From positions 44,187-108,186 of the forward strand of contig JAKVLB010000008.1 in assembly GCA_022484595.1 (NCBI GenBank): DNA of 64,000 nt. The letters are read 5' to 3'. Shown here in pieces: positions 53,265-63,551 of the stretch. Below the pieces are notes generated by a model that saw only the letters and a program-made list of their open reading frames with translations, did not search any database and was not told the origin of the DNA. How positions within the stretch are numbered: position 1 is the stretch's first letter; each line of letters opens with the position of its first letter. The DNA is from Mageeibacillus sp. (GTDB taxonomy: Bacteria > Bacillota > Clostridia > Saccharofermentanales > Saccharofermentanaceae). Position numbers and translations under genes: made by a program.

Positions 53265-54104
53265 TCAGATTGACGAGGACGCACTGTTAAATACCGCAAG
53301 AGTTGAAGAATAGCTTTGCTTAGTTGTGTCATTCTGTCCGGCGATTTCCTTATAACCTGTCGATATCGCTCTTGGAAGAACGTTATAGGTAACGCCGTTA
53401 ACAGTCGTGGTTGTAACCTTGACATAAGCGGCCGTATAAGTCTTCTTCTTTGTATTGTATCGCATGACTCTCACATAAGATCCCGCCTGAACGGTAGAAA
53501 CATCAATATCAGTAATCCAGACTATCTGATAGCCGCTTTCCCTGTCAATCAGCCACGAGTTGATATTGGTATCACCGAACGATTCAGCGAGCTGAGCTTT
53601 AACAGCCTGCGTGTTGGCGTCGCCGGCTATATTGGAATACACAGGATAACTTGTAAGCTTAAGCTTGTTGAATACGTCCAGAAGATAAAGCGATGGAGTA
53701 TAAGAACCAAGATCGGCATTGCCGTTGATTCCGTCAACGGTCCAGGTAATTGAAATTGATCCGCTTGGTGTAATAATGCACCTGATAATGCTCTTGGTAT
53801 GATCTTCCGCGATGCTTCCGGCCATTGTTCCTTTGCCATATACAATTATATCTTCCGAAGTTGTCATCAGACATCCCGAAGCGGCATCATAGAAAAACGT
53901 GCCGTTTGTACCGTCGTTCAAGAAAGAAGACACTGCGATTGCTTTGCAGTCACGCTCGTTGGCAATGTCGGTAGCCTCTCTTGTTTTCTCCAGCTGAGCT
54001 GTAAAAACAGGAACACTTACACCTACGAGAATTCCGATAATCATTAAAACGATAAGGAGTTCCGCTATTGTAAATCCGCCTCTGCTGTAAACTGTCTTCT
54101 TCAT
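53265..54104 (-). CDS. Solitary type IV prepilin-like protein
   Basis: A 279-residue protein beginning M-K-K-T-V-Y-S-R-G-G-F-T-I-A-E-L-L-I-V. The basic leader, the prepilin peptidase site G/F, Glu at +5 and the following hydrophobic helix are the class A type IV pilin hallmark. The remaining 240 residues form an extracytoplasmic Ser/Thr-rich beta domain with no detectable family. GAGGA stands 6 bases before the ATG at 54104. There is no pilus ATPase, platform protein or peptidase within 10 kb on either side, so assembly must use machinery encoded elsewhere. It is flanked by 214 bases without features on the mreB side. Confidence 0.9.
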   Translation of the reverse strand: MKKTVYSRGGFTIAELLIVLMIIGILVGVSVPVFTAQLEKTREATDIANERDCKAIAVSSFLNDGTNGTFFYDAASGCLMTTSEDIIVYGKGTMAGSIAEDHTKSIIRCIITPSGSISITWTVDGINGNADLGSYTPSLYLLDVFNKLKLTSYPVYSNIAGDANTQAVKAQLAESFGDTNINSWLIDRESGYQIVWITDIDVSTVQAGSYVRVMRYNTKKKTYTAAYVKVTTTTVNGVTYNVLPRAISTGYKEIAGQNDTTKQSYSSTLAVFNSASSSI

Positions 54105-54253
54105 ATTATTCCTCACGGTAACATCTAAAGCCACTACCAGAACATACAGGATGCATATATATGTTATTTCATTTCTATTTTCGCTCTGAACCACAATTTC
54201 TGTCAACTGATTATTTTATCAGGCGTTACGCATAAGTATCATAAACAACAATT

Positions 54254-54625
54254 TTACCTGTGTCCCCTGATCTGAGTCAGAATAAAACTTGCATCAATCA
54301 GTTCCGTAATCTCGCCATCCGCGACTGTGTTGTCAAGCAGAACAGTAACCCAGTTGCGTTGATTCATATGATACCCCGGTCTGAAGCCATCCCTTCGAAG
54401 AAGTTCGTCAACATATGCCGGATCGCACTTAACGACAATAATATCGATGTATGCGTCTTCTTCATCCATGCCAAGTCTGCCGCGTTTCACGTTCATTATG
54501 ACCGCAAACCATTTACGGTTTCCGCCATGTCTCATAACCGCGTAGTCCGGAAAACTCTTCCACAGGTATTCCGGCTCCGTCAGATACTCTTTCTTTATGT
54601 AATCGAAAACATCATCTCTGGTCAT
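54254..54625 (-). CDS. MmcQ/YjbR-family protein
   Basis: A 123-residue single-domain protein. The pattern Y-L-W-K-S-F-P-D-Y-A-V-M-R-H-G-G-N-R-K-W-F-A-V-I-M and the ending H-M-N-Q-R-N-W-V-T-V-L-L-D fit the MmcQ/YjbR (CyaY-like double-wing) family, thought to bind DNA. It is divergent from leuS and has no obvious partner. Confidence 0.9.
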   Translation of the reverse strand: MTRDDVFDYIKKEYLTEPEYLWKSFPDYAVMRHGGNRKWFAVIMNVKRGRLGMDEEDAYIDIIVVKCDPAYVDELLRRDGFRPGYHMNQRNWVTVLLDNTVADGEITELIDASFILTQIRGHR

Positions 54626-54743
54626 GTTTCATCCTCACCTGCTTTAGTAATATAATACTGCACGCGCCCTTTCCGTGCTGTAAATTTTACTCTTACAGGT
54701 GTACAATTAAATGCTTATATTAAGTAAATAGAGGAGTTATACC

Positions 54744-57224
54744 ATGAGTTATTCAATTGAGACCGACAAGAAATGGCAGAAGAAGTGGAAAGACACCAAC
54801 CTTTACAAATTCAACCCGGACGCCAAAGGCAAGAAACTTTATTGCCTTGAGATGTTCTCCTATCCATCGGGCGCAAACCTTCATCTGGGACATTGGTACA
54901 ACTATTCACTTACTGATTCGTGGTCAAGAATGAAGCGTATGCAGGGCTTCAATGTATTTCATCCGATGGGTTTCGACGCATTCGGACTCCCGGCTGAGAA
55001 TTACGCTATCAAAACCGGAATTCATCCCAAGGATTCAACTCTCAAGAATATAAAGACGATGGAAGGCCAGCTTCAGGCTATGGGGTCCACGGTCGACTGG
55101 GACTATGAATTTGCCACATGCTACCCTGAATACTACAAATGGAACCAGTGGTTCTTTATACAGCTCTACAACAGAGGTCTCGCGTACAGAAAGAACGCGC
55201 CTGTCAACTGGTGTCCTTCATGCAAGACTGTTCTCGCGAACGAGCAGGTAACGGACGGTTGCTGCGAACGCTGCGGAAACGAAGTCATTCACAAGAATAT
55301 GACACAGTGGTTCTTCAAGATTACCGACTACGCACAGGAACTTCTCGACTGCCTGCCGAAGCTTGACTGGCCGGAGAAGACAAAGAAGCTTCAGACAAAC
55401 TGGATTGGAAGATCGGAGGGTTCTCAGGTAGCGCTTTTCGTTGAGAAAAACGGTGAACAGCTTAAGAACGAAGATGGCACGCCCGTCAAGCTTGAAGTCT
55501 TTACAACAAGAGTTGACACATTTATGGGAATCACATATGTCGTCGTGGCACCGGAGTCGGAGCTTTGCGACAAGCTGACGACAGACAGCCAGAGAAGCGC
55601 CGTTGACGAATACAAAAAAGCTACCATGAAGGTAACTGACATCGACAGAATGTCGACAACAAGAGAGAAAACCGGAGTCTTCACCGGAGCATATGCTGTT
55701 CATCCGCTCAACGGACGCAAGGTTCCTATCTGGGCCGCGGACTATGTAATAGCCGGCTACGGCACAGGCGTTGTAATGGCAGTTCCTTCGCACGATGACA
55801 GGGATTTCGCTTTTGCAAAGAAGTACGGACTCGACATAATCAGAGTTATCCAGTCAGAGAAGGGAAAAGATGATGAACTTCCCTACTGCGAGAAGAAGGG
55901 CTTTCTTGTAAATTCCGAAGAATTCGACGGCATGGAGATTCACGACGCGCAGAAGGCGATTGTCGGCAAGCTCGCAGCTATCGGCATGGGCGAGACAAAG
56001 GTAAATTACCGCCTTCGCGACTGGCTTATTTCGCGTCAGCGTTACTGGGGCACACCTATCCCTATGATTCACTGTGAGAAATGCGGCACTGTTCCGGTAC
56101 CGGAATCAGAACTTCCAGTCCTTCTACCCTATGACGTTGAATTTACACCGGACGGCGAGAGTCCGCTTGCCAAGTGCGAGTCTTTCATAAACTGCACATG
56201 CCCTAAATGCGGCGGCAAAGCGAGACGCGATCCTGATACAATGGATACCTTCGTCGATTCCTCATGGTACCAGTTCAGATTCCCGGATTCAAAGAATGAC
56301 AAGGCAATGTTCGACAGGAATGTCATTGATAGGATGTGCCCTGTAGACAAATACGTAGGCGGAGCCGAGCATGCCTGCATGCATCTGCTCTATGCCCGTT
56401 TCTTTACGAAGGCCATGCGCGACATGGGTCTTCTCGATTTCGATGAGCCTTTCACGAGTCTCGTTCATCAGGGAACAATTCTCGGCACGGACGGTCAGAA
56501 AATGAGCAAGTCCAAAGGCAACACCATTATGCCGGACGACTATGTTAACAAATACGGTTCCGATGTATTCAGGACCTACCTCGGCTTCGGTTTCGCGTAT
56601 ACTGACGGCGGTCCGTGGTCTGACACCGGACTTCAGGCTATCGTCAAATTCTTCCGCCGCATAGAGTTTGCTGCCTCCGAAGCCTCAGCGACAGCTTCAT
56701 CCGACATCTCGGGGCTCACTCTTGACAATAACGACAAAGTGCTCAACTACGCCGTTAACTACACAATCAAGAGCGCTACGACGGATATAGAGAAATTCCA
56801 GTTCAACACATCAATCGCGCGTATGATGGAACTTCTCAATGCCATAACAAAATACGGTCAGACAGAAGGTTTCAAGCCCGTGTTCTACAGATATGCGGTA
56901 GAGAACCTGATTCTCGTGCTTGCGCCTTTCGCGCCTCACTTCTCAGAGGAGCTCTGGTGCAATGTCTTAGGTAATGAGTACTCCGTTTTCAACCAGAAAT
57001 GGCCTTCCTATGACGAGGCTGCGCTTGTAAAGGATACTATTGAAATCGCCGTTCAGATCAACGGCAAAGTATCATTCAAGACTGAGATTCCGTCTGATGC
57101 CGACCAGGCTTCTGTTGAGGCTGCAGTCAATGCTGATTCAAGGCTCGCCGGAGCACTCGCCGGACGTTCAATCGTCAAATTCATTTACGTCAAAGGCAGA
57201 ATCGCCAATATAGTAGCAAAATGA
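54744..57224 (+). CDS. leuS: Leucyl-tRNA synthetase
   Basis: An 826-residue class Ia synthetase. The ATP motifs H-L-G-H (in [11 protein letters not shown]) and K-M-S-K-S are present, as are two zinc-knuckle-like cysteine sets (C-P-S-C ... C-C-E-R-C and C-E-K-C-G ... C-P-K-C-G), the CP1 editing domain and the C-terminal tRNA-binding domain. GAGGAG is 7 bases before the ATG. The upstream region is only about 120 bases, too short for a T-box leader, and I see no specifier structure. A strong terminator follows. Confidence 0.98.
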   Translation: MSYSIETDKKWQKKWKDTNLYKFNPDAKGKKLYCLEMFSYPSGANLHLGHWYNYSLTDSWSRMKRMQGFNVFHPMGFDAFGLPAENYAIKTGIHPKDSTLKNIKTMEGQLQAMGSTVDWDYEFATCYPEYYKWNQWFFIQLYNRGLAYRKNAPVNWCPSCKTVLANEQVTDGCCERCGNEVIHKNMTQWFFKITDYAQELLDCLPKLDWPEKTKKLQTNWIGRSEGSQVALFVEKNGEQLKNEDGTPVKLEVFTTRVDTFMGITYVVVAPESELCDKLTTDSQRSAVDEYKKATMKVTDIDRMSTTREKTGVFTGAYAVHPLNGRKVPIWAADYVIAGYGTGVVMAVPSHDDRDFAFAKKYGLDIIRVIQSEKGKDDELPYCEKKGFLVNSEEFDGMEIHDAQKAIVGKLAAIGMGETKVNYRLRDWLISRQRYWGTPIPMIHCEKCGTVPVPESELPVLLPYDVEFTPDGESPLAKCESFINCTCPKCGGKARRDPDTMDTFVDSSWYQFRFPDSKNDKAMFDRNVIDRMCPVDKYVGGAEHACMHLLYARFFTKAMRDMGLLDFDEPFTSLVHQGTILGTDGQKMSKSKGNTIMPDDYVNKYGSDVFRTYLGFGFAYTDGGPWSDTGLQAIVKFFRRIEFAASEASATASSDISGLTLDNNDKVLNYAVNYTIKSATTDIEKFQFNTSIARMMELLNAITKYGQTEGFKPVFYRYAVENLILVLAPFAPHFSEELWCNVLGNEYSVFNQKWPSYDEAALVKDTIEIAVQINGKVSFKTEIPSDADQASVEAAVNADSRLAGALAGRSIVKFIYVKGRIANIVAK

Positions 57225-57251
57225 TTCAGGATACTTCATATGAATAAAATG

Positions 57252-57290
57252 AACATCCCTCAGGAAAAGCCTCCTGAGGGATGTTTTTTT
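57252..57290 (+). terminator. Intrinsic terminator after leuS
   Basis: Arms aacatccctcagga and tcctgagggatgtt (14 pairs), 6-base loop, then a run of T residues, 27 bases after the leuS stop. Confidence 0.96.
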
Positions 57291-57330
57291 GAAGGTTAAA
57301 ATCAATGCAGGTCATCAGCAATTCAAACGT

Positions 57331-58173
57331 TTATTTCTTGATATGTTCTCCTATTATCTCCGAGACATCCGATATTGTGACGAAAGCCGATACGTCTCCG
57401 TCACTTACTATTTTCCTTATTGAAGACACTTCAACTCTTGTAATAACGCAATACAGCACCGTTTTTCTGCCGTTGCTCACAAGCCCCGTTCCTTCCATCC
57501 TGGTACATGTACGTCCGAGCTGACTGTATATTCTTTCCGCAATGTCGCTGCCGTGATCCGTAATAATCATCACTGCTTTGGCCTGTTCCATTCCGTTCTC
57601 GACAATATCTATAATCTTGGAGGTAATGAAGTATGTCAGCAGTGAATACAATGCACGATCTGCACCGAAAAGCGCTCCGGCAACACCGTATATGACAATA
57701 TTGAAAAACAGCACTATCTGCCCCACCGACATTTTGGTACGCTGTCCCAAAAGCATGGCGACAATCTCGGTTCCGTCAAGACAGCCGCCATATCTCAGAA
57801 TAAGTCCTACACCGATGCCGAGCAGAAGCCCGCCGAAAACCACCACCAGGATATCCTGCTGCGTTACCGCCTTTGTATTCTCAAATAAGCCAAGAAACAG
57901 CGAAAAAACAGTCATGGCATAAACAGCCTTTATCAGAAAAACATATCCCAGCCTTCTGTATCCCAGAATCATAAACGGAATATTGAGAATAATTGTAAGC
58001 AGTCCGAGCTTTATCCCGGTCAGCTGGCTGATTATCATAGACACGCCGACAACGCCTCCGTCAAGAATCGTAAACGGCACAAGAAATTCATCGAGCGCAA
58101 AAGCCGCTACCACGGCACCGATAGTAATAAAGAATAGCGGCAGCAGCCACTGATTATATATTCTGCCAAGCAT
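57331..58173 (-). CDS. YitT-family membrane protein (DUF161/DUF2179)
   Basis: A 280-residue protein with about five or six membrane helices in the first 190 residues (L-D-G-G-V-V-G-V-S-M-I-I-S-Q is a family signature; L-R-Y-G-G-C-L-D-G-T-E is another). A C-terminal cytoplasmic DUF2179 domain carries R-T-C-T-R-M-E-G-T-G-L-V-S-N-G-R-K-T-V-L-Y-C-V. The family is widespread in Firmicutes and the function is unknown. Convergent with leuS and downstream of pgi behind a terminator. Confidence 0.93.
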   Translation of the reverse strand: MLGRIYNQWLLPLFFITIGAVVAAFALDEFLVPFTILDGGVVGVSMIISQLTGIKLGLLTIILNIPFMILGYRRLGYVFLIKAVYAMTVFSLFLGLFENTKAVTQQDILVVVFGGLLLGIGVGLILRYGGCLDGTEIVAMLLGQRTKMSVGQIVLFFNIVIYGVAGALFGADRALYSLLTYFITSKIIDIVENGMEQAKAVMIITDHGSDIAERIYSQLGRTCTRMEGTGLVSNGRKTVLYCVITRVEVSSIRKIVSDGDVSAFVTISDVSEIIGEHIKK

Positions 58174-58190
58174 TTGTCATCTCCTTATAC

Positions 58191-58227
58191 AAAAAGCCCC
58201 GGCCGAGCATCGAAGCTTGGCCGGGGC
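58191..58227 (-). terminator. Intrinsic terminator after pgi
   Basis: On the minus strand gccccggcc pairs with ggccggggc around a 14-base loop, followed by TTTTT. It begins 27 bases after the pgi stop and ends 18 bases before the yitT-like gene. Confidence 0.92.
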
Positions 58228-58253
58228 AATCAACAATTTGTCAAATATACAAA

Positions 58254-59603
58254 TCAGCCGTTAAGTCTGGCCTCAAGTGCAGCTTTCTGACTCTCATACC
58301 CCGGCTTTCCAAGAAGAGCGAACATATTCTTCTTGTATGCCTCGACACCGGGCTGGTTGAACGGATTTACCGCAAGCAGATATCCTGAGATACCGCAGGC
58401 CTTTTCGAAGAAATAGATAAGCTCACCGAGTGAGTATGCGGTCTGATCCGGCATATGAACGAGGAGGTTCGGAACCTTTCCGTCGACGTGTGCAAGAATT
58501 GTACCCTGCATAGCCTTGATGTTGACCTGATTCATGTCCATGCCTGAAAGGAAATTAAGTCCGTCAAGGTTGGCTTCGTCTGCGGGAATCTCAAAAGTGC
58601 GGCGAGGCTTGTCAATCTGGACTACTGTTTCAAACATAACTCTCGAACCGTCCTGAATGAACTGACCCATTGAATGAAGATCTGTTGTATTATCTACGCC
58701 TGCAGGGAAAAGACCTCTGTTGTCCTTACCCTCGGACTCGCCGTAAAGCTGCTTCCACCACTCAGTCATATAGTGGAAAGAGGGCTCGTAATTGACCATG
58801 ACTTCTGTGGAGTAGCCGCTGCGAAGCAGACAGTTGCGGATTGCAGCATACTGATAGCAAGGGTTCTCTGACAAAGGCATCTTCTTATAAGCCTTTGAAG
58901 CATCCTTCGCGCCCTTCATGAGTTCTCTGATATCTACGCCTGAAACAGCAATAGGAAGAAGTCCGACAGCTGTAAGAACCGAGAAACGTCCGCCGATATC
59001 ATCAGGAACCACAAAAGACTCGTATCCCTCCTCATCTGCGAGACCCTTGAGCGCACCTCTGGCCTTGTCAGTCGTTGCGTAAATACGTGCCTTCGCCTCT
59101 TCCTTGCCGTACTTCTTCTCCATGTAGCTTCTTAAGATTCTGAAGGCAATTGCAGGCTCTGTTGTTGTTCCGGACTTTGAAATGATATTAAGCGAGACGT
59201 TCTTGCCTTCGATAACATCCATCATATCCGCAAGATATGTAGCGCTTATTGAATTACCGCAGAAAAGAATCAAAGGACTCTTTCTGACCTTCTTTGATGC
59301 CGCATTGGCAAAAGAATGATTGAGAAGTTCAATAACCGCTCTCGCTCCGAGATATGAACCGCCGATACCGATAACGATAAGTACGTCAGTATCTCTTCTT
59401 ATTTTCGCAGCAGCCTTGCGAATTCTCGAGAATTCTTCTTTGTCATACTGTGAAGGAAGATCAAGCCATCCGAGAAAATCGTTTCCCGGACCGTTCTTCT
59501 TGTGAAGCATATCAGAAGCCGTCTTTACCTGTGGCTCCATTCTGTCGATGGCCTCCTGGCCGCCAATAAACGGAAGCACGTTGGAATAATCAAGTGTAAT
59601 CAT
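58254..59603 (-). CDS. pgi: Glucose-6-phosphate isomerase
   Basis: A 449-residue glycolytic enzyme of the short Gram-positive type. The double-SIS fold includes [22 protein letters not shown] and [14 protein letters not shown], which form the sugar-phosphate site. GGAG-type ribosome binding site before the ATG. It has its own promoter and terminator. Confidence 0.97.
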   Translation of the reverse strand: MITLDYSNVLPFIGGQEAIDRMEPQVKTASDMLHKKNGPGNDFLGWLDLPSQYDKEEFSRIRKAAAKIRRDTDVLIVIGIGGSYLGARAVIELLNHSFANAASKKVRKSPLILFCGNSISATYLADMMDVIEGKNVSLNIISKSGTTTEPAIAFRILRSYMEKKYGKEEAKARIYATTDKARGALKGLADEEGYESFVVPDDIGGRFSVLTAVGLLPIAVSGVDIRELMKGAKDASKAYKKMPLSENPCYQYAAIRNCLLRSGYSTEVMVNYEPSFHYMTEWWKQLYGESEGKDNRGLFPAGVDNTTDLHSMGQFIQDGSRVMFETVVQIDKPRRTFEIPADEANLDGLNFLSGMDMNQVNIKAMQGTILAHVDGKVPNLLVHMPDQTAYSLGELIYFFEKACGISGYLLAVNPFNQPGVEAYKKNMFALLGKPGYESQKAALEARLNG

Positions 59604-59644
59604 GTGATTTCTCCTTGTTTGGATTTATTTCAAAAACATTACAA

Positions 59645-59673
59645 AGTATATCACCCGAAGTGGCATTCTTGAA
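59645..59673 (-). promoter_or_regulatory. Possible pgi promoter
   Basis: Minus-strand -10 TATACT (59645-59650) with a weak -35 TTCAAG (59668-59673) at 17 bases, about 40 bases before pgi. Confidence 0.5.
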
Positions 59674-59719
59674 CTGTAAAATTGCAAATTTTGATAAATC
59701 ATACGCGATTTTTGCAAGA

Positions 59720-59748
59720 TTGTTGCAGGCATTCAATAATAGTATAAT
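59720..59748 (+). promoter_or_regulatory. Promoter of the DUF4364 gene, giving a leaderless transcript
   Basis: A -35 TTGTTG (59720-59725), 17-base spacer and perfect -10 TATAAT (59743-59748). The expected start, 6-7 bases downstream, coincides with the A of the ATG at 59755. Confidence 0.65.
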
Positions 59749-59754
59749 AAGCGC

Positions 59755-60294
59755 ATGGCTGACATATCAATCGCCCAGGCGAAAATTCACATTCTGTATC
59801 TCGTAGACGCCGTCCCCGGTGTCAGTTACCACGCTTTGATGGAAGCGGTGGTCAATTCTCTGTACGCAGATTTCTTTACTTTCAGCCAGGCCTATAACGA
59901 ACTTGTAGCCGGCAATCTCATGGATGTCAAATCAGAAGATACAGGCACCGGTGAAGCCGTCGGATCAACCGAGATCCTTCATGTGACGGCCGGCGGTCAT
60001 GCGATTCTTGACGACCTCAGACCTTCATTGAATGCTCCGGTAATCGAGCATCTGTCTGCTGCTGCATTGCAGCTAAAAGAAACAATGATGAGTCTGCTTA
60101 CGGCAACTGCCAGTTATTCATTTCAGGGATCGGATTCTATTCTTATCAGGCTTTCTTCTTCAAATTCCGGCATGCCTTTCACAGCAACACTAACCGTATC
60201 GTCAGAAGCGCAGGCGCAAAAAATATGCCGCGCCTGGAGAAAATCAGACGCGGCAGCTATTCGTTTATTTATTGATTCGCTCAATCTCGGCTAA
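59755..60294 (+). CDS. DUF4364 winged-helix-like protein
   Basis: A 179-residue protein. The N-terminus (A-Q-A-K-I-H-I-L-Y-L-V-D-A-V-P-G-V-S-Y) and the Y-N-E-L-V-A-G-N-L-M-D-V-K segment form the winged helix of DUF4364, a Clostridia-specific family of probable regulators. A C-terminal beta-rich domain follows. There is no ribosome binding site before the ATG and the reading frame is closed by a TAG at 59740, so the start is fixed and translation probably begins on a leaderless mRNA. It ends one base before the convergent amidase gene. Confidence 0.85.
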   Translation: MADISIAQAKIHILYLVDAVPGVSYHALMEAVVNSLYADFFTFSQAYNELVAGNLMDVKSEDTGTGEAVGSTEILHVTAGGHAILDDLRPSLNAPVIEHLSAAALQLKETMMSLLTATASYSFQGSDSILIRLSSSNSGMPFTATLTVSSEAQAQKICRAWRKSDAAAIRLFIDSLNLG

Positions 60295-61890
60295 TCAGGC
60301 TTTTCCGTAATACTGTGCAATCACCAGAGCTTCTGCTGCTGCAAGTTTCTGAAGATTCTCATCACTGAGCAGCCAGTTTGCAGCATAAGCATTCGTATGG
60401 AAACTGTGCTCAAGAAGAATTCCCGGACATCCGACATCTGTACAGCCTCTGAGAACGCCATAGTAATCCCTGTCATATGCAACTGAACCAGAACCGTGTC
60501 TGTTGTAACGTGCATACTGCTGAACGCCCATTACATTCTGGATTGTAGACGCAAGCCTGTCACCGATCACATCGGCCTGTCCGTTGATTGAACAGTAAGC
60601 GCTCGGATTATTGATTGAATGGTTGGAACTTGCATCGCTGTGAATACTGATAAACAGATCACATCCGTTTGCGCACAGACCTCTCTCATAAACTCCCAGA
60701 GGCGTATCCTGAGTCGCCCTGGTCTTGACTACAATAAAACCATATGCCTGAAGATCCTGTGCGAGGTAATTATGAAGTTTCCAGGTAAAGTTGGATTCAT
60801 AATAGCTTTTTACAACAGGACTCTGATTATAGACACCGATGTGACCTGCATCAAGACATATAATATGATCCGAACCTGTCAAAGAGACATGACCCGGCAT
60901 ATCAGTATTAACACCGTATACGGCACCCGGAGCAGCTCCGCCCTTTGCAACCAGAACAACCTGTATGGCTTCAAGGCGCTTGGATCTTCCCACAGTTCCT
61001 GATGTTTCGCCATTCTTGGCCCAGTCAAGCCATCCGAAATCCTGAGCATGAACTCTGTAATACACATCATACTTGTCTGCGAGATCACCTGTGAGTTTTA
61101 TCTCAATTCCTTCAAGTCTCTTGCTCTGCCCCTCGGTACCGGACATGTTGCCGCCGGTAACCCAGTCCTGCCATCCGATATCCTGAATGTGGGTGCGATA
61201 TGTTATTCCGCCTGCGATATTCGGCGAAAAGACATCCATATAGATTGCTTCAAGACGCTTGCCTTCGCCTGTAGTTCCGGATTTAAGTCCGTCACTCTTA
61301 TACTCGGTTTCCCATCCGTAGTCCTGACGGTGAACTCTGTAAAGAACAGAAGGCGTTATACTGGCCTGATCCTTAGGTACAATCATAACCTGAAGCTGCT
61401 CAAGTCTCTTGCTCTCGCCTGTAGTACCTGCGAGAAGTCCGCCGGTCTTCCAACCCTGTGCATCGCCGTAATCCTGAATATGAACACGATACATTACAAC
61501 GTAGTGATTGGCGAGATCACCTGTAAGCTGCATCTCTATGGCTTCAAGTCTGAGACTCTGGCCGTGAGTACCGGCAGACTGACCGGCATCTACCCAGTCA
61601 GCGCTCCATCCGATATTCTGAACATGTACTTTGTACTCAAGCGTTCCGGCATACGCGGTATTGTTTGTAAAATTCACCGTGATGCTCTCAAGCCTTTTGC
61701 TCTGCCCGGTTGTTCCCAATGTAAGAACTCCATCTGCATAAGTTCCGTTCTGGTCTCCGATATCCTGAACGTGAGCACTTCCACCAAGTGCAAGATTACC
61801 GGCCGAATCTGCAGCAACAGGTATGTTTACAACTGACACGCACATAGCGAGCATCAATGCAATACCAACCACTCTCTTTGCTAAATTCAT
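60295..61890 (-). CDS. Secreted N-acetylmuramoyl-L-alanine amidase with six ChW repeats
   Basis: A 531-residue secreted wall hydrolase. A signal peptide (M-N-L-A-K-R-V-V-G-I-A-L-M-L-A-M, cleavage near A-A-D) is followed by six ChW repeats of about 48 residues (pattern V-H-x-Q-D-x-G-W ... S-G-T-x-G-x-S-K-R-L-E-A-I), then an Amidase_3 domain. Its zinc and catalytic residues are the His of L-D-A-G-H, the Glu of V-Y-E-R-G, the His of S-I-H-S-D-A and the Glu of L-L-E-H-S-F. It cleaves the stem peptide from the glycan. It lies 23 bases after its ChW paralogue and is probably cotranscribed. Start at ATG 61890 behind AAGGGG. Confidence 0.93.
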   Translation of the reverse strand: MNLAKRVVGIALMLAMCVSVVNIPVAADSAGNLALGGSAHVQDIGDQNGTYADGVLTLGTTGQSKRLESITVNFTNNTAYAGTLEYKVHVQNIGWSADWVDAGQSAGTHGQSLRLEAIEMQLTGDLANHYVVMYRVHIQDYGDAQGWKTGGLLAGTTGESKRLEQLQVMIVPKDQASITPSVLYRVHRQDYGWETEYKSDGLKSGTTGEGKRLEAIYMDVFSPNIAGGITYRTHIQDIGWQDWVTGGNMSGTEGQSKRLEGIEIKLTGDLADKYDVYYRVHAQDFGWLDWAKNGETSGTVGRSKRLEAIQVVLVAKGGAAPGAVYGVNTDMPGHVSLTGSDHIICLDAGHIGVYNQSPVVKSYYESNFTWKLHNYLAQDLQAYGFIVVKTRATQDTPLGVYERGLCANGCDLFISIHSDASSNHSINNPSAYCSINGQADVIGDRLASTIQNVMGVQQYARYNRHGSGSVAYDRDYYGVLRGCTDVGCPGILLEHSFHTNAYAANWLLSDENLQKLAAAEALVIAQYYGKA

Positions 61891-61913
61891 TTCTTTTCCC
61901 CTTTTCGTGTTAA

Positions 61914-63542
61914 TTATCGCATTACCAATCCGCACTTTACGTACTTCTTGGCATTGTTTACTCCGTAAGGTTCTACGAAATAATACCAGACATAATCGCC
62001 TGAATCATTACTCGTATTTCCGCACTCTACCACATAATTCACGCCATTTATCGACAACTCACACCAGTAATGCGAGAATTTGCCGCTTAAGCTTGTAGCT
62101 GATTTTGAACGGTATCCGTTGACAAGCCTGACATTATTTACACCCAGATAGCACATCATCTCACATATAGCACCGTTATACTGGGCGCACCTGCCTCGCC
62201 TGTTCTGGAAGACCGATACCGCATAATCCATAGAACCTGATCCATAGGTCACGTTGTAGTGTATCCAGTAGAGCGTATATAGTACCTTTTCGCCGGTAGA
62301 CCACGACGCATCGAAGTTCTCCGAAGCAAACTTCGCGCATGCGTTCCAGTCGGCGTCGCTCATCGTCTGCGTTGAATCATGTTCTGTCGATGACGTAACA
62401 TCAGAATACAGATAGTCTCTGTGACCGCTCCCGACAGCTGAATTAATTGCGGCAATATCATCCTGATGAATGGACTGGAACCTGCTTACATATAATGCGG
62501 GAAACACATAAGCACTGCCTTCGTGATAGGCTTCTGAGCAATCGCTTGCGATTCCTTCAATAACTGACGGTGCGGGACTTCCCTTCGCAACGAGCACAAC
62601 CTGAATTGCCTCAAGGCGCTTGGACATGCGAGAAGTTCCCGAACTTGCGCCATTGCATGCCCATGCCATCCATCCATAATCCTGAGCATGAACCCTGTAA
62701 TATACATCATAATAGTCTGCTATATCGCCTGTAAGCTTTATCTCAATTGCTTCAAGTCTCTTCCCCTGCCCGCAGGTTCCGGAAAGCGAACCGTCACTTG
62801 CCCAGTCACTCTCCCATCCGATATCCTGAATCTGAGTGCGGTAAGTGATTCCACCGGTGTACTTCGTTCCGATAAGAGACATTGAAATAGCCTCAAGCCT
62901 CTTGGATTCACCTGTAGTTCCCGAAACATCGCCGTCTTTCTTCCAATCGGTTTCCCAACCGTAATCCTGACGATGCACGCGGTAGCTGACCGACTCATTG
63001 CCGTTTACAGAATCGAGCGCCTCAAGCTTCACATGAAGATTCTCAAGTCTAAGCGATTCCCCTGTGGTGCCGGCAAGTGCGCCGTCCGATACCCATCCCT
63101 GATTATCTCCGTAATTCTGGATATGTACGCTGTAAAACACACTGTAATGTTTGGCAAGATCCCCGGTTAGCTTTATTCTGATTCCTTCAAGACGAAGTGA
63201 CTGACCTTCCGTACCTGCATATTGTCCGGCCTGAACCCAATCCATCCATCCTATATTCTGGACATGTACCTGATATGTAATAGAGCCTTCATAGCCGGTA
63301 TTGTTTACCAGACTGATACAGATGCGCTCAAGTCTTTTGGATTCATGCGTTGTTCCGATTACAAGTTCACCATCGGCGAAAGATCCTGATCTGTCACCAT
63401 AATCCTGAACATGTGCCTCACCGCTCAATGTATATGCAGTTGAATCGGAAGCTTCAGCCGTTCGTGTCAAAAGAGCAGAACCGGAGAAAATGATGGTTGC
63501 CGCAATAAATGCTGACATTATTCTCTTCGCAATATTAATCAT
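61914..63542 (-). CDS. Secreted ChW-repeat protein with transglutaminase-like domain
   Basis: A 542-residue secreted protein. The signal peptide ends near T-A-E-A-S. Six ChW repeats (about 38-325) follow the same order and wording as in the neighbouring amidase. The C-terminal 150 residues form a transglutaminase/protease-like domain: Cys in R-G-R-C-A-Q-Y-N-G-A-I-C, His in F-S-H-Y-W-C-E-L, and V-V-E-C-G-N where the third residue would be Glu instead of the usual Asp. It may cleave or cross-link wall or host proteins. The ribosome binding site GGAAGG overlaps a 7-pair dyad at 63552-63580. Confidence 0.9.
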   Translation of the reverse strand: MINIAKRIMSAFIAATIIFSGSALLTRTAEASDSTAYTLSGEAHVQDYGDRSGSFADGELVIGTTHESKRLERICISLVNNTGYEGSITYQVHVQNIGWMDWVQAGQYAGTEGQSLRLEGIRIKLTGDLAKHYSVFYSVHIQNYGDNQGWVSDGALAGTTGESLRLENLHVKLEALDSVNGNESVSYRVHRQDYGWETDWKKDGDVSGTTGESKRLEAISMSLIGTKYTGGITYRTQIQDIGWESDWASDGSLSGTCGQGKRLEAIEIKLTGDIADYYDVYYRVHAQDYGWMAWACNGASSGTSRMSKRLEAIQVVLVAKGSPAPSVIEGIASDCSEAYHEGSAYVFPALYVSRFQSIHQDDIAAINSAVGSGHRDYLYSDVTSSTEHDSTQTMSDADWNACAKFASENFDASWSTGEKVLYTLYWIHYNVTYGSGSMDYAVSVFQNRRGRCAQYNGAICEMMCYLGVNNVRLVNGYRSKSATSLSGKFSHYWCELSINGVNYVVECGNTSNDSGDYVWYYFVEPYGVNNAKKYVKCGLVMR

Positions 63543-63551
63543 TATTTATGC

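Noticed and set aside
54626..54743. T-box riboswitch upstream of leuS
   Set aside because: Only about 118 bases are available, no T-box sequence or specifier loop is visible and there is no terminator before the gene.
61048..61836. 262-residue plus-strand frame opposite the ChW amidase
   Set aside because: It is the antisense of the ChW repeats and repeats with the same period; no start signal or domain.
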